From the NCBI RefSeq assembly GCF_028994805.1, contig NZ_JAJQQP010000003.1, positions 392,925 through 456,924 on the forward strand: a stretch of 64,000 nucleotides of DNA. Direction: 5' to 3'. This DNA comes from Promicromonospora iranensis. GTDB lineage: Bacteria > Actinomycetota > Actinomycetes > Actinomycetales > Cellulomonadaceae. The translations under genes were made by a program, and so were the position numbers. Of this stretch, positions 41,562 through 50,761 are shown piece by piece (positions within the stretch are counted from its first letter, which is position 1; each line of letters begins with the position of its first letter). The notes below the pieces were generated by a model. That model made no database searches. It had not been told where the DNA came from and worked only from the letters and a program-made list of their open reading frames with translations.

Positions 41562-42971
41562 ATGGCCACGCAAGAACCCAGCACCACCGCACAGCTCACC
41601 GCCCACGCGCTCGACAGCGCCCTGGCCCCCCTGGCGGCCGCGCTCGGCGACCGCCTGCTCACCCCCGCCGCCGCTGGGTTCGCCGACACGGCGGCCGTGT
41701 TCGTGGGCGGCCCGACACGCACTCCCGCCGCCGTCGCGCGCGTCCGGACCGCCGACGAGGTCGCCACGGCGCTCGCCGTCGCACGCGAGACAGGACTGCC
41801 GCTCGCGGTGCGCAGCGGCGGCCACCACCAGGCACGGCACGGCCTGGTCGACGGCGGCCTGGTGCTCGACCTGCGCCTCATGGACGGCGTCGACATCGAC
41901 CCGGCGGCCGGCGTCGGGCACGCGGGCGGCGGCGTCCTCGCCGGCGCCTACACCGCGGCGGCCGGCGCCCACGGTCTGGCGACCGGGTTCGGCGACACGG
42001 CGACCGTCGGCGTCGGCGGCATCACGCTGGGCGGCGGCATCGGCTACCTCAGCCGGCGCGACGGCCTCACCGTCGACAACCTGCTCGGCGCCGAGGTGGT
42101 CCTCGCGGACGGCAGCGTCGTCGAGGCCAACGCCGGCGAGAACCCCGACCTCTACTGGGCGCTCCGGGGCGGCGGAGGCAACTTCGGCGTCGTGACCCGG
42201 CTGGACCTGCGGCTGCGCGAGCTGGGCACGGTCACGGGCGGGATGATGATGTGGGCGCCCGCGCCGGCCACGCTCGCCACCGTGCTGCGGACCTTCGCCG
42301 AGGGGCCCGACGAGTTCGCGGGCATGGTGAACGTGATGGTGGCCCCGCCCGTGCCGATGATCCCGGCCGAGCTGCACGGCACACCGATCATCATGGCGCT
42401 GCTCTGCCACTCCGGCACCACCGCCCAGGCGGACGAGGCGCTCGCACCGCTGCGTGCCCTCGGCCCGGTCTTCGACGGTGTCCAGGAGCTCCCGTACCCG
42501 GCGATGTTCGAGGGCGCGGGCGGCCCGCCGCCCGGCGGGATCGGGGACGCGCGGACCGGGTTCCTCGGCCAGGGCGCCTGGGCGCCCGACGAGGCATGGG
42601 CCGCCGACGTGATCGCGGCGATCTCCGGGGCGGGCGGCCCGGCCGCGGTGAACATCCGTGCCATGGGTGGGGCGATCGGCCGCGTCGACCCGGCGGCCAC
42701 GGCCTTCGCCCACCGCGACCCCGCCTTCATGGTCACGGTCGGCAAGTTCGCCCCCGCCGTCGAGGCCCTTCCTGCGGCGAGCGAGTGGGTGACCGCGAAG
42801 GCGGAGGAGCTCGGTTTCAGCGGACGCGGCTACGTGAACTTCATGGGGACCGCCACGGAGCAGGACGTGCGCAACGCCTACCCCGAGGCGACGCTCGCGC
42901 GGCTCCGCGAGGTGAAGCGGACATATGACCCGGGCAACCTGTTCGCGTCGAACCACAACGTGACGCCCTAA
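41562..42971 (+). CDS. FAD-linked oxidase of the berberine-bridge/6-hydroxynicotine oxidase group
   Basis: A 469-residue flavoenzyme. The FAD-binding PCMH domain has VRSGGHHQARHG, where His88 would be the 8-alpha-histidyl attachment to FAD, and VGVGGITLGGGIGYLSRRDGL. The second Cys link of bicovalent members is not in its usual place. The C-terminal BBE end RTYDPGNLFASNHNV is clear. Such enzymes oxidise alcohols, sugars or alkaloids and make hydrogen peroxide. No secretion signal is seen. Gene context gives MarR control and an LPMO neighbour. Confidence 0.88.
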   Translation: MATQEPSTTAQLTAHALDSALAPLAAALGDRLLTPAAAGFADTAAVFVGGPTRTPAAVARVRTADEVATALAVARETGLPLAVRSGGHHQARHGLVDGGLVLDLRLMDGVDIDPAAGVGHAGGGVLAGAYTAAAGAHGLATGFGDTATVGVGGITLGGGIGYLSRRDGLTVDNLLGAEVVLADGSVVEANAGENPDLYWALRGGGGNFGVVTRLDLRLRELGTVTGGMMMWAPAPATLATVLRTFAEGPDEFAGMVNVMVAPPVPMIPAELHGTPIIMALLCHSGTTAQADEALAPLRALGPVFDGVQELPYPAMFEGAGGPPPGGIGDARTGFLGQGAWAPDEAWAADVIAAISGAGGPAAVNIRAMGGAIGRVDPAATAFAHRDPAFMVTVGKFAPAVEALPAASEWVTAKAEELGFSGRGYVNFMGTATEQDVRNAYPEATLARLREVKRTYDPGNLFASNHNVTP

Positions 42972-42977
42972 ACGATT

Positions 42978-43008
42978 CGGAGCATTGTCCGGCCTTCGTC
43001 GGGCTCCG
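42978..43008 (+). terminator. Weak hairpin after the flavin oxidase gene
   Basis: CGGAGC (42978-42983) and GCTCCG (43003-43008) pair, with CCG/CGG inside. The stem is short and imperfect. Confidence 0.3.
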
Positions 43009-43056
43009 AGGATCGAGCACGACCGATCTCACGGAGCACCGACGAAGGAGCCGGAC

Positions 43057-43776
43057 GTGACTCTCTACAAGACCCTCGGCCGGGCACGGGCGACGGCACT
43101 GGTCGCCGCCCTGAGCCTGCTCATGGCGGCGGCCATGGTCGTCGTACAGCCCAACCCGCCCGCCGCCTACGCGCACGGCGGCCTCACCTACCCCGAGACC
43201 CGTACCTACGCCTGCTACGTGGACGGGATCGAGAACGGGCAGGGCGGCGGCCTGAACCCGCAGAACCCGATGTGCCAGAACGCGTACGCCGAGAACGGCA
43301 ACTACCCGTTCTACAACTGGTTCGGCAACCTGCTGAGCAACGCTGACGGGCGGCACCGGGAAGTGGTGCCGGACGGCAACCTCTGCGGTCCGCAGGAGGC
43401 GTTCTCCGCCTTCCGCGAGCCCGGCACCCAGTGGCCGACGACGACGGTCGCGCCCGGCCAGACCATCACGTTCCAGTACAACGCCTGGGCCAAGCACCCT
43501 GGCACGTGGACGCAGTACATCACCAAGGACGGCTGGGACCCGAACCAGCCGCTCGCCTGGGACGACCTGGAGCCCGTGCCGTTCGACGAGGTGACGAACC
43601 CGCCCCTGCGCCCGGGCGGTCCCCAGGGTGACGAGTACTACTGGGACGCCACGCTGCCGTACAAGTCCGGTTACCACATCATCTACTCGATCTGGACCCG
43701 GTCGGACAGCCCGGAGGCGTTCTACAACTGCGCGGACGTGGTGTTCACCGCTCCGACGGCCACCTCGCCGCGGTAG
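43057..43776 (+). CDS. Secreted AA10 lytic polysaccharide monooxygenase
   Basis: A copper enzyme that cleaves crystalline cellulose or chitin by oxidation outside the cell. The 239-residue precursor has a signal peptide ending AAYA at residue 39, so His40 becomes the N-terminal copper ligand; His147 (AWAKHPGTW) is the second brace His. LNPQNPMCQNAY, YNWFGNL and FREPGTQWPTTTVAPGQTI are AA10 landmarks, and the layout is closer to the cellulose-active actinobacterial group than to CBP21. The mature enzyme is a single domain of about 200 residues without a binding module. The GTG at 43057 has AAGGAG six bases before it. Confidence 0.92.
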   Translation: MTLYKTLGRARATALVAALSLLMAAAMVVVQPNPPAAYAHGGLTYPETRTYACYVDGIENGQGGGLNPQNPMCQNAYAENGNYPFYNWFGNLLSNADGRHREVVPDGNLCGPQEAFSAFREPGTQWPTTTVAPGQTITFQYNAWAKHPGTWTQYITKDGWDPNQPLAWDDLEPVPFDEVTNPPLRPGGPQGDEYYWDATLPYKSGYHIIYSIWTRSDSPEAFYNCADVVFTAPTATSPR

Positions 43777-43791
43777 AACGACAGCGAGGCC

Positions 43792-43842
43792 GAACGCGAC
43801 CCTTGCGACTACCTGCGCTGCTGGGGCGCAAGGGTCGCGTTC
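43792..43842. terminator. 16-bp perfect inverted repeat, bidirectional terminator overlapping a coding end
   Basis: GAACGCGACCCTTGCG (43792-43807) and CGCAAGGGTCGCGTTC (43827-43842) pair perfectly around a 19-base loop. The right arm encodes the final residues of the convergent membrane protein, whose stop codon is in the loop. Confidence 0.82.
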
Positions 43843-45491
43843 ACGACGAGGACGGCGGCCAGGGCGAAGCCGGCCACCTGCAGGAGGTTGAGCGCGGCCA
43901 GGAGACGCAGGCCCACAGCGGCGTCCGTCACGGTGCCGATGACGGCGGAGATCGCGACCAGGCCCAGCAGCACCGCCCCGGAGAGCCGGGCGCCGCGGCG
44001 CGGGAGGCCGAGAAGGGCCGCCGCCAGCAGGGGCCCGAGACCGGAGACCAGGATCGGCAGCACGAGCTGGGGCACGAACGCCGGGTTCGAGGCGTGCATC
44101 GTGACGCCCGGCGCGGTGAGCACCCACAGCGGCGGGGCAGCGAGGACCAGGGGGACCGCCGCCGCCCAGCGCAACGTCGCGCTGTGGGCACCCGGCCGGA
44201 GCAACCCGGTCCAGGCGAGCGCGATGCTCAGGCCGAGCGCAACGACCGGCACCGCATCCCGGAGCGTGATCGTGCTGTCTGCTGCCGTACGGCTCACCAG
44301 CAGGGCGATGACCAGGAGGCCGGAGCAGACGGTCGCCGTGAGGAGCGCACCCCGCGACCTGAGGCTCGCCGTGCCGGCTGCGAGCACGAAGACCGTGGGC
44401 ATCGACGCGTCGACCAGCAGCCCGACCAGCGACAGCACACCTGCGCCGCTGGGCTGGATACCAGGTCCGTGCGCGAACATCCGCGGTGCGTCCAGGCCGA
44501 CGGTCAGCACCAGCACCGCCAGCGCGGCCAGGGCGAGCGTCCTGCTCCGTCCAGGCTGGTCGGACGGGTCGCCGCCGGCTTCTTCGTCGGCCTCGGGACG
44601 CGGGGACGGCACGACGACGACGGTGGTGTCCGACGTCGTGACGACCTCCGCCCCGGTGCCTGCGGCCGGGGCGGCGGGCGCTCCGCCGTCGACCCGGTCC
44701 GGGCCCTCCTGGCCGGGTTGAGCCGCGGCGTCGTCCGCCACGCGTCGCGGTCCTCCGAGGATCCCGGCGACCGCGCACGCGAGTGCCAGCCCCATCACGA
44801 CAAACGGCTCCGGGTTCGGCTGCCGGCCCAGCAGGAGCTCGGACCCGTACCGGCCCAGGCCGGCGAGCACGATGAGTACCGCCCCGGTGATCTGCGGCCC
44901 ACGGTCGGGCAGGCAGACGAGACCCGCCGCGAGGATCGTGAGCACGGCGGGTATACCCAGGGCGACGACGAGGACCGGCCACCACGCCATCTCCCAGTAC
45001 GGGCCCGTTCCGGTGATCCGCCCCAGCAGCGGGGCGAGCGCGACCAGCACGAGCGGCGCCCACGGGCGGCGGTCGGTGCGCGAGGTGATCCACCAGGCCA
45101 GGACCAGGCAGGCCAGGGCCAGCAGCAGCTGCGCCGGGCCGGACCACAGGCGACCGGCGCCGTCGCCGGTGGGGAGACCGCCGCTCGCGGGCAGGCCGAG
45201 CGCGATCAGTGCTACGAGGTGCAGCAGGGTGCCGACGCCCACGACGAGCAAAAACGTTCGCGAACCGCGAGCCACGGCGGCGGCCGCGAGGACGAGTGTG
45301 GTCACTGTCAGCACCGGGGCGACGGCGGCCAGCACGATCCAGCTGGTGGTGTAGTACGCCTGGGAGAAGACGGCCTCGGGGAGGCCGAACAGCCCCGACA
45401 CCGCCAGCAGGAGGGCGGCGGCCAGGGTGAGGACGCCGGTGCGGCTGGGCCGGGACCGTGCTTGGCGCGGTCCCGGCGGGGGAGCGGTCAT
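43809..45491 (-). CDS. Large multispanning membrane protein of unknown function
   Basis: A 560-residue Ala/Leu/Val-rich integral membrane protein with roughly 14 helices in two blocks. They are separated at about residues 240-310 by a hydrophilic linker rich in Ala, Pro, Asp and Glu (GGDPSDQPGRSR at its end). I recognise no transporter or enzyme signature. The two-block layout could be a duplicated seven-helix unit. The start at 45491 has only a weak ribosome site (GGTGAG close by). It is convergent with the LPMO and shares its terminator. Confidence 0.75.
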   Translation of the reverse strand: MTAPPPGPRQARSRPSRTGVLTLAAALLLAVSGLFGLPEAVFSQAYYTTSWIVLAAVAPVLTVTTLVLAAAAVARGSRTFLLVVGVGTLLHLVALIALGLPASGGLPTGDGAGRLWSGPAQLLLALACLVLAWWITSRTDRRPWAPLVLVALAPLLGRITGTGPYWEMAWWPVLVVALGIPAVLTILAAGLVCLPDRGPQITGAVLIVLAGLGRYGSELLLGRQPNPEPFVVMGLALACAVAGILGGPRRVADDAAAQPGQEGPDRVDGGAPAAPAAGTGAEVVTTSDTTVVVVPSPRPEADEEAGGDPSDQPGRSRTLALAALAVLVLTVGLDAPRMFAHGPGIQPSGAGVLSLVGLLVDASMPTVFVLAAGTASLRSRGALLTATVCSGLLVIALLVSRTAADSTITLRDAVPVVALGLSIALAWTGLLRPGAHSATLRWAAAVPLVLAAPPLWVLTAPGVTMHASNPAFVPQLVLPILVSGLGPLLAAALLGLPRRGARLSGAVLLGLVAISAVIGTVTDAAVGLRLLAALNLLQVAGFALAAVLVVNATLAPQQRR

Positions 45492-45560
45492 GGACTCACC
45501 TTGGCAGACGGGGATCCCGACAGGCTCGACCAGCGAGGCTCGACGTCCTGGTGAACAGCG

Positions 45561-46493
45561 TCACGGCACCGTGTAGCCCGCGGCGCGGAACATCTCGTAC
45601 CACTCGGCCCGCGTGAGCGGCAGGTCGGACCCGAGGGCGGCGCCCGCCACCCGCTCGGGGTTCGTCGTTCCGAGGACCACCTGCATCTGCGCGGGGTGGC
45701 GCGTGATCCAGGCGGTGGCGACGGCGATCGCCGGCACGTCGTACTGCGCGGCGAGCCGGTCGATCACGGCGTTCAGCTCGGGGTACTCCGGCGAGCCGAG
45801 GAACACGCCGCTGAAGAAACCGGCCTGGAACGGCGACCAGGCCTGCACGGTGATGTCGTTCAGGCGGCAGTAGTCGAGCGTGCCGGAGTCGCGGCTGACC
45901 GACTGGTCCACCGCCTGCATGTTGGCGGCCACCCCCTGCGCCACCAGCGGGGCGTGCGTCACCGACAGCTGGAGCTGGTTCGCGACGATCGGCTGCGACA
46001 CGGACTTCCGGAGCAGCTCGATCTGGCCCGGCGTGTGGTTGGAGACGCCGAACGAGCGCACCTTGCCCGCCGCGGACAGCTCGTCGAACGCGCGCGCCAC
46101 CTCGTCCGGCTCCACGAGAGCGTCCGGGCGGTGCAGGAGCAGGATGTCGATGTAGTCGGTGCCGAGCGCGGCGAGCGAGCCGTTCACGGACTCGATGATG
46201 TGCTCGTACGAGAAGTCGAAGTACGGGCCCTCGCCGACGATGCCGGCCTTGGTCTGGAGCACGATCTCCTCGCGCTCGGACGACGTCAGCTGCATCGCCT
46301 CGGCGAACCGGGTCTCGCACCCGTGCAGGGCCGAGCCGTAGACGTCGGCGTGGTCGAAGAACGAGATGCCGGCGTCGCGGGCGGCCCGCACGAGGGTGCG
46401 TACCTCGTCGTCCGTCTTCTCCTGGATGCGCATGAGGCCCAGGACGACGTTCGGGACGCTGAGCTCCGTCCCGGGCAGGGTGAAGGTCTTCAC
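45561..46493 (-). CDS. Aldo/keto reductase (YdhF-like)
   Basis: A 310-residue NADPH-dependent TIM-barrel oxidoreductase. The catalytic tetrad is visible as Asp and Tyr in SFFDHADVYG, Lys in IVLQTKAG and His in DILLLHRPD. GVSNHTPGQIELL and WSPFQAGFF are typical of the YdhF branch. It lies 47 bases after a second reductase of the same fold but a different branch. Substrate is unknown. Confidence 0.9.
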   Translation of the reverse strand: MKTFTLPGTELSVPNVVLGLMRIQEKTDDEVRTLVRAARDAGISFFDHADVYGSALHGCETRFAEAMQLTSSEREEIVLQTKAGIVGEGPYFDFSYEHIIESVNGSLAALGTDYIDILLLHRPDALVEPDEVARAFDELSAAGKVRSFGVSNHTPGQIELLRKSVSQPIVANQLQLSVTHAPLVAQGVAANMQAVDQSVSRDSGTLDYCRLNDITVQAWSPFQAGFFSGVFLGSPEYPELNAVIDRLAAQYDVPAIAVATAWITRHPAQMQVVLGTTNPERVAGAALGSDLPLTRAEWYEMFRAAGYTVP

Positions 46494-46540
46494 GGAAATT
46501 TTTCTCCTGTGGTGGTCGGGCGTGGACGGCTCGGGCGGCC

Positions 46541-47401
46541 TCAGGCGGCGGAGAGCCGCGCGACCTCGTCGGTGGTGAGCTGGAGCTCCGCCGCAGCGGC
46601 GGAGTCGGTGATGCTGGCTGGCCGTGACGCCCCGGGGATCGGCACGACGACGGGGGCGAGGGCGAGCTCCCAGGCGAGCACGACCTGGTACGGGCTCACG
46701 CCGTGGTCGGCGGCGACCTCGGCGAAGGCGGCGTGGCGGGTGGCGAGGTCACCGGCGTTGGAGATGCCGCCCAGCGGGCTCCACGGCAGGAACGCGATGC
46801 CGAGCTCGGCGCACAGCTCGAGCTCGGGCTCCGACGAACGGAACCGGGGCGAGAACTGGTTCTGGACCGAGACCAGGCGACCGCCCAGGATGTCCTGCGC
46901 CTGCCGGATCTGGTCGGGGTCCGCGTTCGAGATGCCGGCCATCTCGATGACGCCGTCGTCGAGCAGGTCGCGGATCGCGCCCACCGAGTCGCCGTAGGGC
47001 ACGTTCGGGTCGGGCCGGTGGAACTGGTAGAGGCCGATGGCCTCGACGCCGAGCCGCTTGGCGGATGCTTTCGCGGCCTCTTTGAGGTACTCGGGCCGGC
47101 CGTCCTTGGTCCAGGACCCGTCACCGGGGCGCAGGTGCCCGCCCTTGGTGGCGACCAGTACGCCGGAGGTGTCGCCGCCGTAGGAGCGCAGGGCGGCGGC
47201 GATGAGCTCCTCGTTGTGGCCCACCTCGTCGGCGTGCTGGTGGTAGGCGTCGGCGGTGTCGATCAGGGTCACACCGGCGTCGAGGGCGGCGTGGATCGTG
47301 GCGATCGAGCGGCCGCGGTCGGGCCGCCCCTCGATGGACATCGGCATGCCGCCGAGACCGATAGCGGAGACGGCACGGCCGCCGATCGTGCGGTGCTGCA
47401 T
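46541..47401 (-). CDS. Aldo/keto reductase (second branch, divergent from LysR)
   Basis: A 286-residue member of the same fold. The tetrad appears in TLIDTADAYHQH, VLVATKGGH and GLYQFHRPD; SVQNQFSPRFR and WSPLGGI follow. The ATG at 47401 with AGGAG seven bases before it is chosen over one 21 bases upstream. It begins a two-gene unit with the YdhF-like reductase and is divergent from a LysR regulator, which probably activates the pair. Confidence 0.9.
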   Translation of the reverse strand: MQHRTIGGRAVSAIGLGGMPMSIEGRPDRGRSIATIHAALDAGVTLIDTADAYHQHADEVGHNEELIAAALRSYGGDTSGVLVATKGGHLRPGDGSWTKDGRPEYLKEAAKASAKRLGVEAIGLYQFHRPDPNVPYGDSVGAIRDLLDDGVIEMAGISNADPDQIRQAQDILGGRLVSVQNQFSPRFRSSEPELELCAELGIAFLPWSPLGGISNAGDLATRHAAFAEVAADHGVSPYQVVLAWELALAPVVVPIPGASRPASITDSAAAAELQLTTDEVARLSAA

Positions 47402-47504
47402 AGGTAGCTCCTCGTGTCGCAACGGTTTCGAGCCTGAGACTAGGAAGCGATAACCTAGAAGTCCAACAACTCCTCATCATCATTCCTAGAACTGGTAGTG
47501 CTTA

Positions 47505-48410
47505 ATGGAACTGCGTCAGATGGAATACCTCGTCGCTCTCGCGGACGAGCGGCAGTTCACCCGCGCCGCCGAGGTCACCGGCGTCTCCCAGTCCGGGCTG
47601 TCCGCCGCGATCCGCAACCTCGAGGTCGAGCTGGGCACCAAGCTGTTCACCAGGACCACGCGCAAGGTGGAGCCGACGGAGGCCGGCCTGGCGCTGCTGC
47701 CCTTCGCTCGCTCCATGCTCTCCTCTGCGACGGAGGCGCGCGACGCGGTGGTGCAGGTCTCCCGCGAGCTCGCGGGGACGCTGCGGGTCGGGTCGGAGCA
47801 GTGCCTCGGCGTCGTCGACGTCAGCTCCCTGCTCGAACGTTTCCACCGGCGCTACCCGCGGGTGGAGATCGCGTTCACCCAGGCGGGCTCGCACGAGCTG
47901 CTGGCCGGGGTGCGCGACGGTGACCTCGACGCCGCGTTCGTCGCCACCTCCGACCACGTCGGCCTGCTGCCGCGCACGGTCCTGGGCCAGGAGCCGGTGG
48001 TGCTGCTGTGCCCGCCGGACCACCCGCTCGCCGCGCGCCCGGCCGTGGACCGGGACGAGCTCGGCGGCGAGCACTTCATCGACTTCCACCCGTCCTGGGC
48101 GGTGCGACAGCTCAACGACGACGCCTTTGACGCCCGCGGCGTGCACCGCCGGGTGCGTTTCACCGTCAACGACGTGCACACGCTGCTCGACCTGGTGGAC
48201 CGTGGCCTCGGCGTCGCGCTCGTGCCACGGCACGTCGCCGCCAAGCCGCAGGCGGCTCGCCTCGTGGCGGTGCCGGTCGCGCCGGACGGCGCCGCGGACT
48301 GGGTCGTCTCGGTGGTGACGGGCTCGGGCGACCGCCCGGACTCCCCGGCGCCGCACCTGGTGGAGCTGCTCGACGACGCCCCGGCCTGCGTTCCCGTACC
48401 GGCCGGTTGA
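47505..48410 (+). CDS. LysR-family regulator
   Basis: A 301-residue regulator with the N-terminal HTH (YLVALADERQFTRAAEVTGVSQSGLSAAIRNLEVELGTKLFTRTTRKVEPTEAG) and a substrate-binding C-terminal domain. The 103-base gap to the reductase gene holds three short CTAGAA/CTAGGA-like words, suitable for tetramer binding, but no single clear operator. It likely controls the aldo/keto reductase pair. Confidence 0.9.
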   Translation: MELRQMEYLVALADERQFTRAAEVTGVSQSGLSAAIRNLEVELGTKLFTRTTRKVEPTEAGLALLPFARSMLSSATEARDAVVQVSRELAGTLRVGSEQCLGVVDVSSLLERFHRRYPRVEIAFTQAGSHELLAGVRDGDLDAAFVATSDHVGLLPRTVLGQEPVVLLCPPDHPLAARPAVDRDELGGEHFIDFHPSWAVRQLNDDAFDARGVHRRVRFTVNDVHTLLDLVDRGLGVALVPRHVAAKPQAARLVAVPVAPDGAADWVVSVVTGSGDRPDSPAPHLVELLDDAPACVPVPAG

Positions 48411-48856
48411 CCCTCGCGCCACCTATTCGGTGTAGCCGACCTCCAGGGCGGACGACACCTCGGTCACCCGGTAGGTCTCTTCGGCGTCGAAGTCGTGCAG
48501 TGTTTCAGGGGCCCGGCTGTTGCGCGTCGGCGACATCGTCGCTGTCAGGAGAGTTACCCAGTAGAGGGTGGGCCTGCGCGATGGGTCCTTCGGGAACCTG
48601 GACGAGAGTCGCGAGCATGTGACCACCGTAGAAGCGCACCAACCGGTCGCCGGATGGTCGGCAGTAGGTCAGGTGGCCGGCAGTCCAGAATGCCGACCAC
48701 CTGACCGGAGCGGTGCCCGCGAGGGTCCGACCTTCGCACAAAACCTTCCACTGTAAGAATTTCTCGGTACGATCATCGGGCGGTGCCTCGGGCGAGGCTG
48801 CGACGGAGCGGTCAGCCCGGTGCCGCCCTTGTACACGTGTCGAACGAAGGAGTTCC
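48411..48856. other. 446-base region without a confident gene
   Basis: The region is richer in A and T than its neighbours. It contains copy 2 of the hairpin repeat (48653-48705) and two overlapping minus-strand open frames of 37 codons each (48423-48536, beginning MSPTRNSRAP and ending EVSSALEVGYTE; and 48505-48618, beginning MLATLVQVPEG). Both are acidic and protein-like, and could be two halves of one frameshifted small gene, but no ribosome site supports either. No promoter or RNA gene was recognised. Confidence 0.5.
48653..48705. repeat. Hairpin repeat, copy 2
   Basis: GATGGTCGGCAG, a three-base gap, then a 15-bp stem (48668-48682 with 48691-48705, one mismatch) around an 8-base loop. 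Stem length, loop length and flanking 12-mer all match copy 1 at 39334. Here the outer GGTCGG is present on one side only. Confidence 0.78.
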
Positions 48857-49606
48857 ATGCCGACGACGAAGCCGACCACCTCAGTACAGCTCTACTCGGT
48901 GCGAGACGCGGTCGCCGAGGACCTCGACGGCGCCGTGGCGCGCCTGGCCGAGATCGGGCTCCAGGACGTGGAGCCGTACGCCTTCCACGAGCGCACCGCG
49001 GCGTACGGGCGCGCGTTCGCGGCGGCGGGGCTGACGGCGCCGTCCGGGCACGCGCCGGTGATCACGTCGGACACCCCGGAGGCGATCTTCGACGCCGCGG
49101 CCGCGCTGGGCATGGCCACGGTGATCGACCCGTTCGTCCCGGCAGAGCACTGGCAGACGACGGAGCAGGTGGCCGACCTGGCCGAGCGGGTCAACGGGCT
49201 TGCGGTGCTGGCCGCCGAGCGCGGCCTGGAGTTCGGGTACCACAACCACGCCTGGGAGCTGAGCACCCGCATCGACGGCCGGCACGCCCTGGAGGTGTTC
49301 GTCGGGCATCTCGATCCGGCGGTGGTGCTGGAGGTGGACACCTACTGGGCGGCGGTCGGCGGTGCCGACGCCCCGGCGCTGCTCGGGACGCTGGGCGACC
49401 GGGTGCGCCTCATCCACGTCAAGGACGGCACCCTCGACGGCGACATCCAGGCCCAGCAGCCGGCGGGCTCCGGCGCGGTGGACGTCCCGGCGATCCTCGC
49501 CGCGGCCCCGCAGGCCACCCGGGTGATCGAGTTCGACGCGTACGCGGGCGACGTGTTCGCCGGCATCGCGCAGTCGTTCGCCTGGCTGGCGGAGAACGAC
49601 CGATGA
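48857..49606 (+). CDS. Sugar phosphate isomerase/epimerase (xylose-isomerase-like TIM barrel)
   Basis: A 249-residue enzyme of the AP-endonuclease-2/IolE-like fold. The motif GLEFGYHNHAWEL, then VVLEVDTYWAAVGG, RVRLIHVKDG and TRVIEFDAYAG carry the metal-binding Glu/His/Asp residues. Members epimerise or dehydrate keto-sugars or inositol derivatives. AAGGAG stands before the ATG. Its stop overlaps the start of the Gfo/Idh/MocA dehydrogenase, so the two likely act on the same sugar. Confidence 0.9.
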   Translation: MPTTKPTTSVQLYSVRDAVAEDLDGAVARLAEIGLQDVEPYAFHERTAAYGRAFAAAGLTAPSGHAPVITSDTPEAIFDAAAALGMATVIDPFVPAEHWQTTEQVADLAERVNGLAVLAAERGLEFGYHNHAWELSTRIDGRHALEVFVGHLDPAVVLEVDTYWAAVGGADAPALLGTLGDRVRLIHVKDGTLDGDIQAQQPAGSGAVDVPAILAAAPQATRVIEFDAYAGDVFAGIAQSFAWLAENDR

Positions 49607-50733
49607 GCGGGGGCGCTAGCCGGCCGGAGGCCGCGGGCGTCGGCATCATCGGTGCCGGCAACATCTCGACCCAGTACCTCGAGAACCTGGCCCGGTTCCC
49701 CGACGTCGAGGTCCGGTTCGTCGCGGATCTCGACCAGGAGCGTGCCGCCGCGCAGGCTCAGGCGTTCGGGGTTCCCGGCTCGGGGACCGTGGACGAGCTG
49801 CTGGTCCGCGAGGACATCGACGTGGTCGTGAACCTCACCGTGCCTGCGGTGCACGCCGACGTCGGGCACCGCGTGCTGGCCGCCGGGAAGCACGTCTGGA
49901 GCGAGAAGCCGCTCGCCCTCGACCGGGACGCGGCGGCCACCCTCCTGGCGGACGCCGAGGCGCGCGGCCTGCGCGTCGCGTGCGCCCCGGACACGGTGCT
50001 GGGTGCGGGCATCCAGACCGCGTTGCGGGCGATCGCGCGCGGCGACATCGGCGAGCCGCTGACCGCGACCACGATGTTCCACGTGCCGGGGCCGGAGGCA
50101 TGGCACCCCAGCCCCGACTTCCTGTTCGCGGTCGGGGGCGGGCCGCTGTTCGACATGGGGCCGTACTACGTGACGACGCTCGTGCACGTCTTCGGCTCCG
50201 CCACCCGGGTCCAGGCGGTGTCGTCCATGTCGCGCCCGACCCGCACCATCGGGAGCGGCCCGCGGGCCGGCGAGGTGTTCGACGTGCTGGTGCCGACGCA
50301 CCACGCCGCCCTGATCGAGTTCGGCCCGGGGCGTTCGGCGCAGTCGACGTTCTCGTTCCAGCACGCCCTGAACCGGTCGGGGTTCGTGGAGATCAACGGC
50401 ACCGAGGGAACGATCGTCCTGCCCGACCCGAACAGGTTCGACGGGGACTCGTCCCTGTGGCGGTACGGGTCGGACGAGCCGACGGCGCTCCCGGCGGTCG
50501 GCCCCGAGCTGGGGCGCGGCGCAGGCGTGGTCGATCTGGTGCGCTCGATCCGTGACGGCGGCACCGAACGCGCCTCGGGGGCGGTGGCCGCGCACGTCCT
50601 GGACATCCTGCTCGCGGTCCGGGACGCGGCGGACGCCGGCAAGCCCGTGGAGATCGACTCCGCGGTCGGTCCCGTGGCGCCGCTGCCGGACGGCTGGGAC
50701 CCGACCGTGGTGAGCACGGCGACCCAGGGGTAG
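49603..50733 (+). CDS. Gfo/Idh/MocA-family sugar dehydrogenase
   Basis: A 376-residue NAD(P)-dependent oxidoreductase. The Rossmann start VGIIGAGNISTQYLENLARFP is followed by the catalytic EKPLALD (Lys) and GGGPLFDMGPYYVTTLVHVFG (Asp and, at the His position, Tyr), the usual proton-relay segment. The ATG overlaps the isomerase stop as ATGA. Probable substrates are myo-inositol-like or hexose compounds; no transporter is adjacent. Confidence 0.9.
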   Translation: MSGGASRPEAAGVGIIGAGNISTQYLENLARFPDVEVRFVADLDQERAAAQAQAFGVPGSGTVDELLVREDIDVVVNLTVPAVHADVGHRVLAAGKHVWSEKPLALDRDAAATLLADAEARGLRVACAPDTVLGAGIQTALRAIARGDIGEPLTATTMFHVPGPEAWHPSPDFLFAVGGGPLFDMGPYYVTTLVHVFGSATRVQAVSSMSRPTRTIGSGPRAGEVFDVLVPTHHAALIEFGPGRSAQSTFSFQHALNRSGFVEINGTEGTIVLPDPNRFDGDSSLWRYGSDEPTALPAVGPELGRGAGVVDLVRSIRDGGTERASGAVAAHVLDILLAVRDAADAGKPVEIDSAVGPVAPLPDGWDPTVVSTATQG

Positions 50734-50761
50734 AAGCGTCCGGCGGTATACCCGGTGAGCG

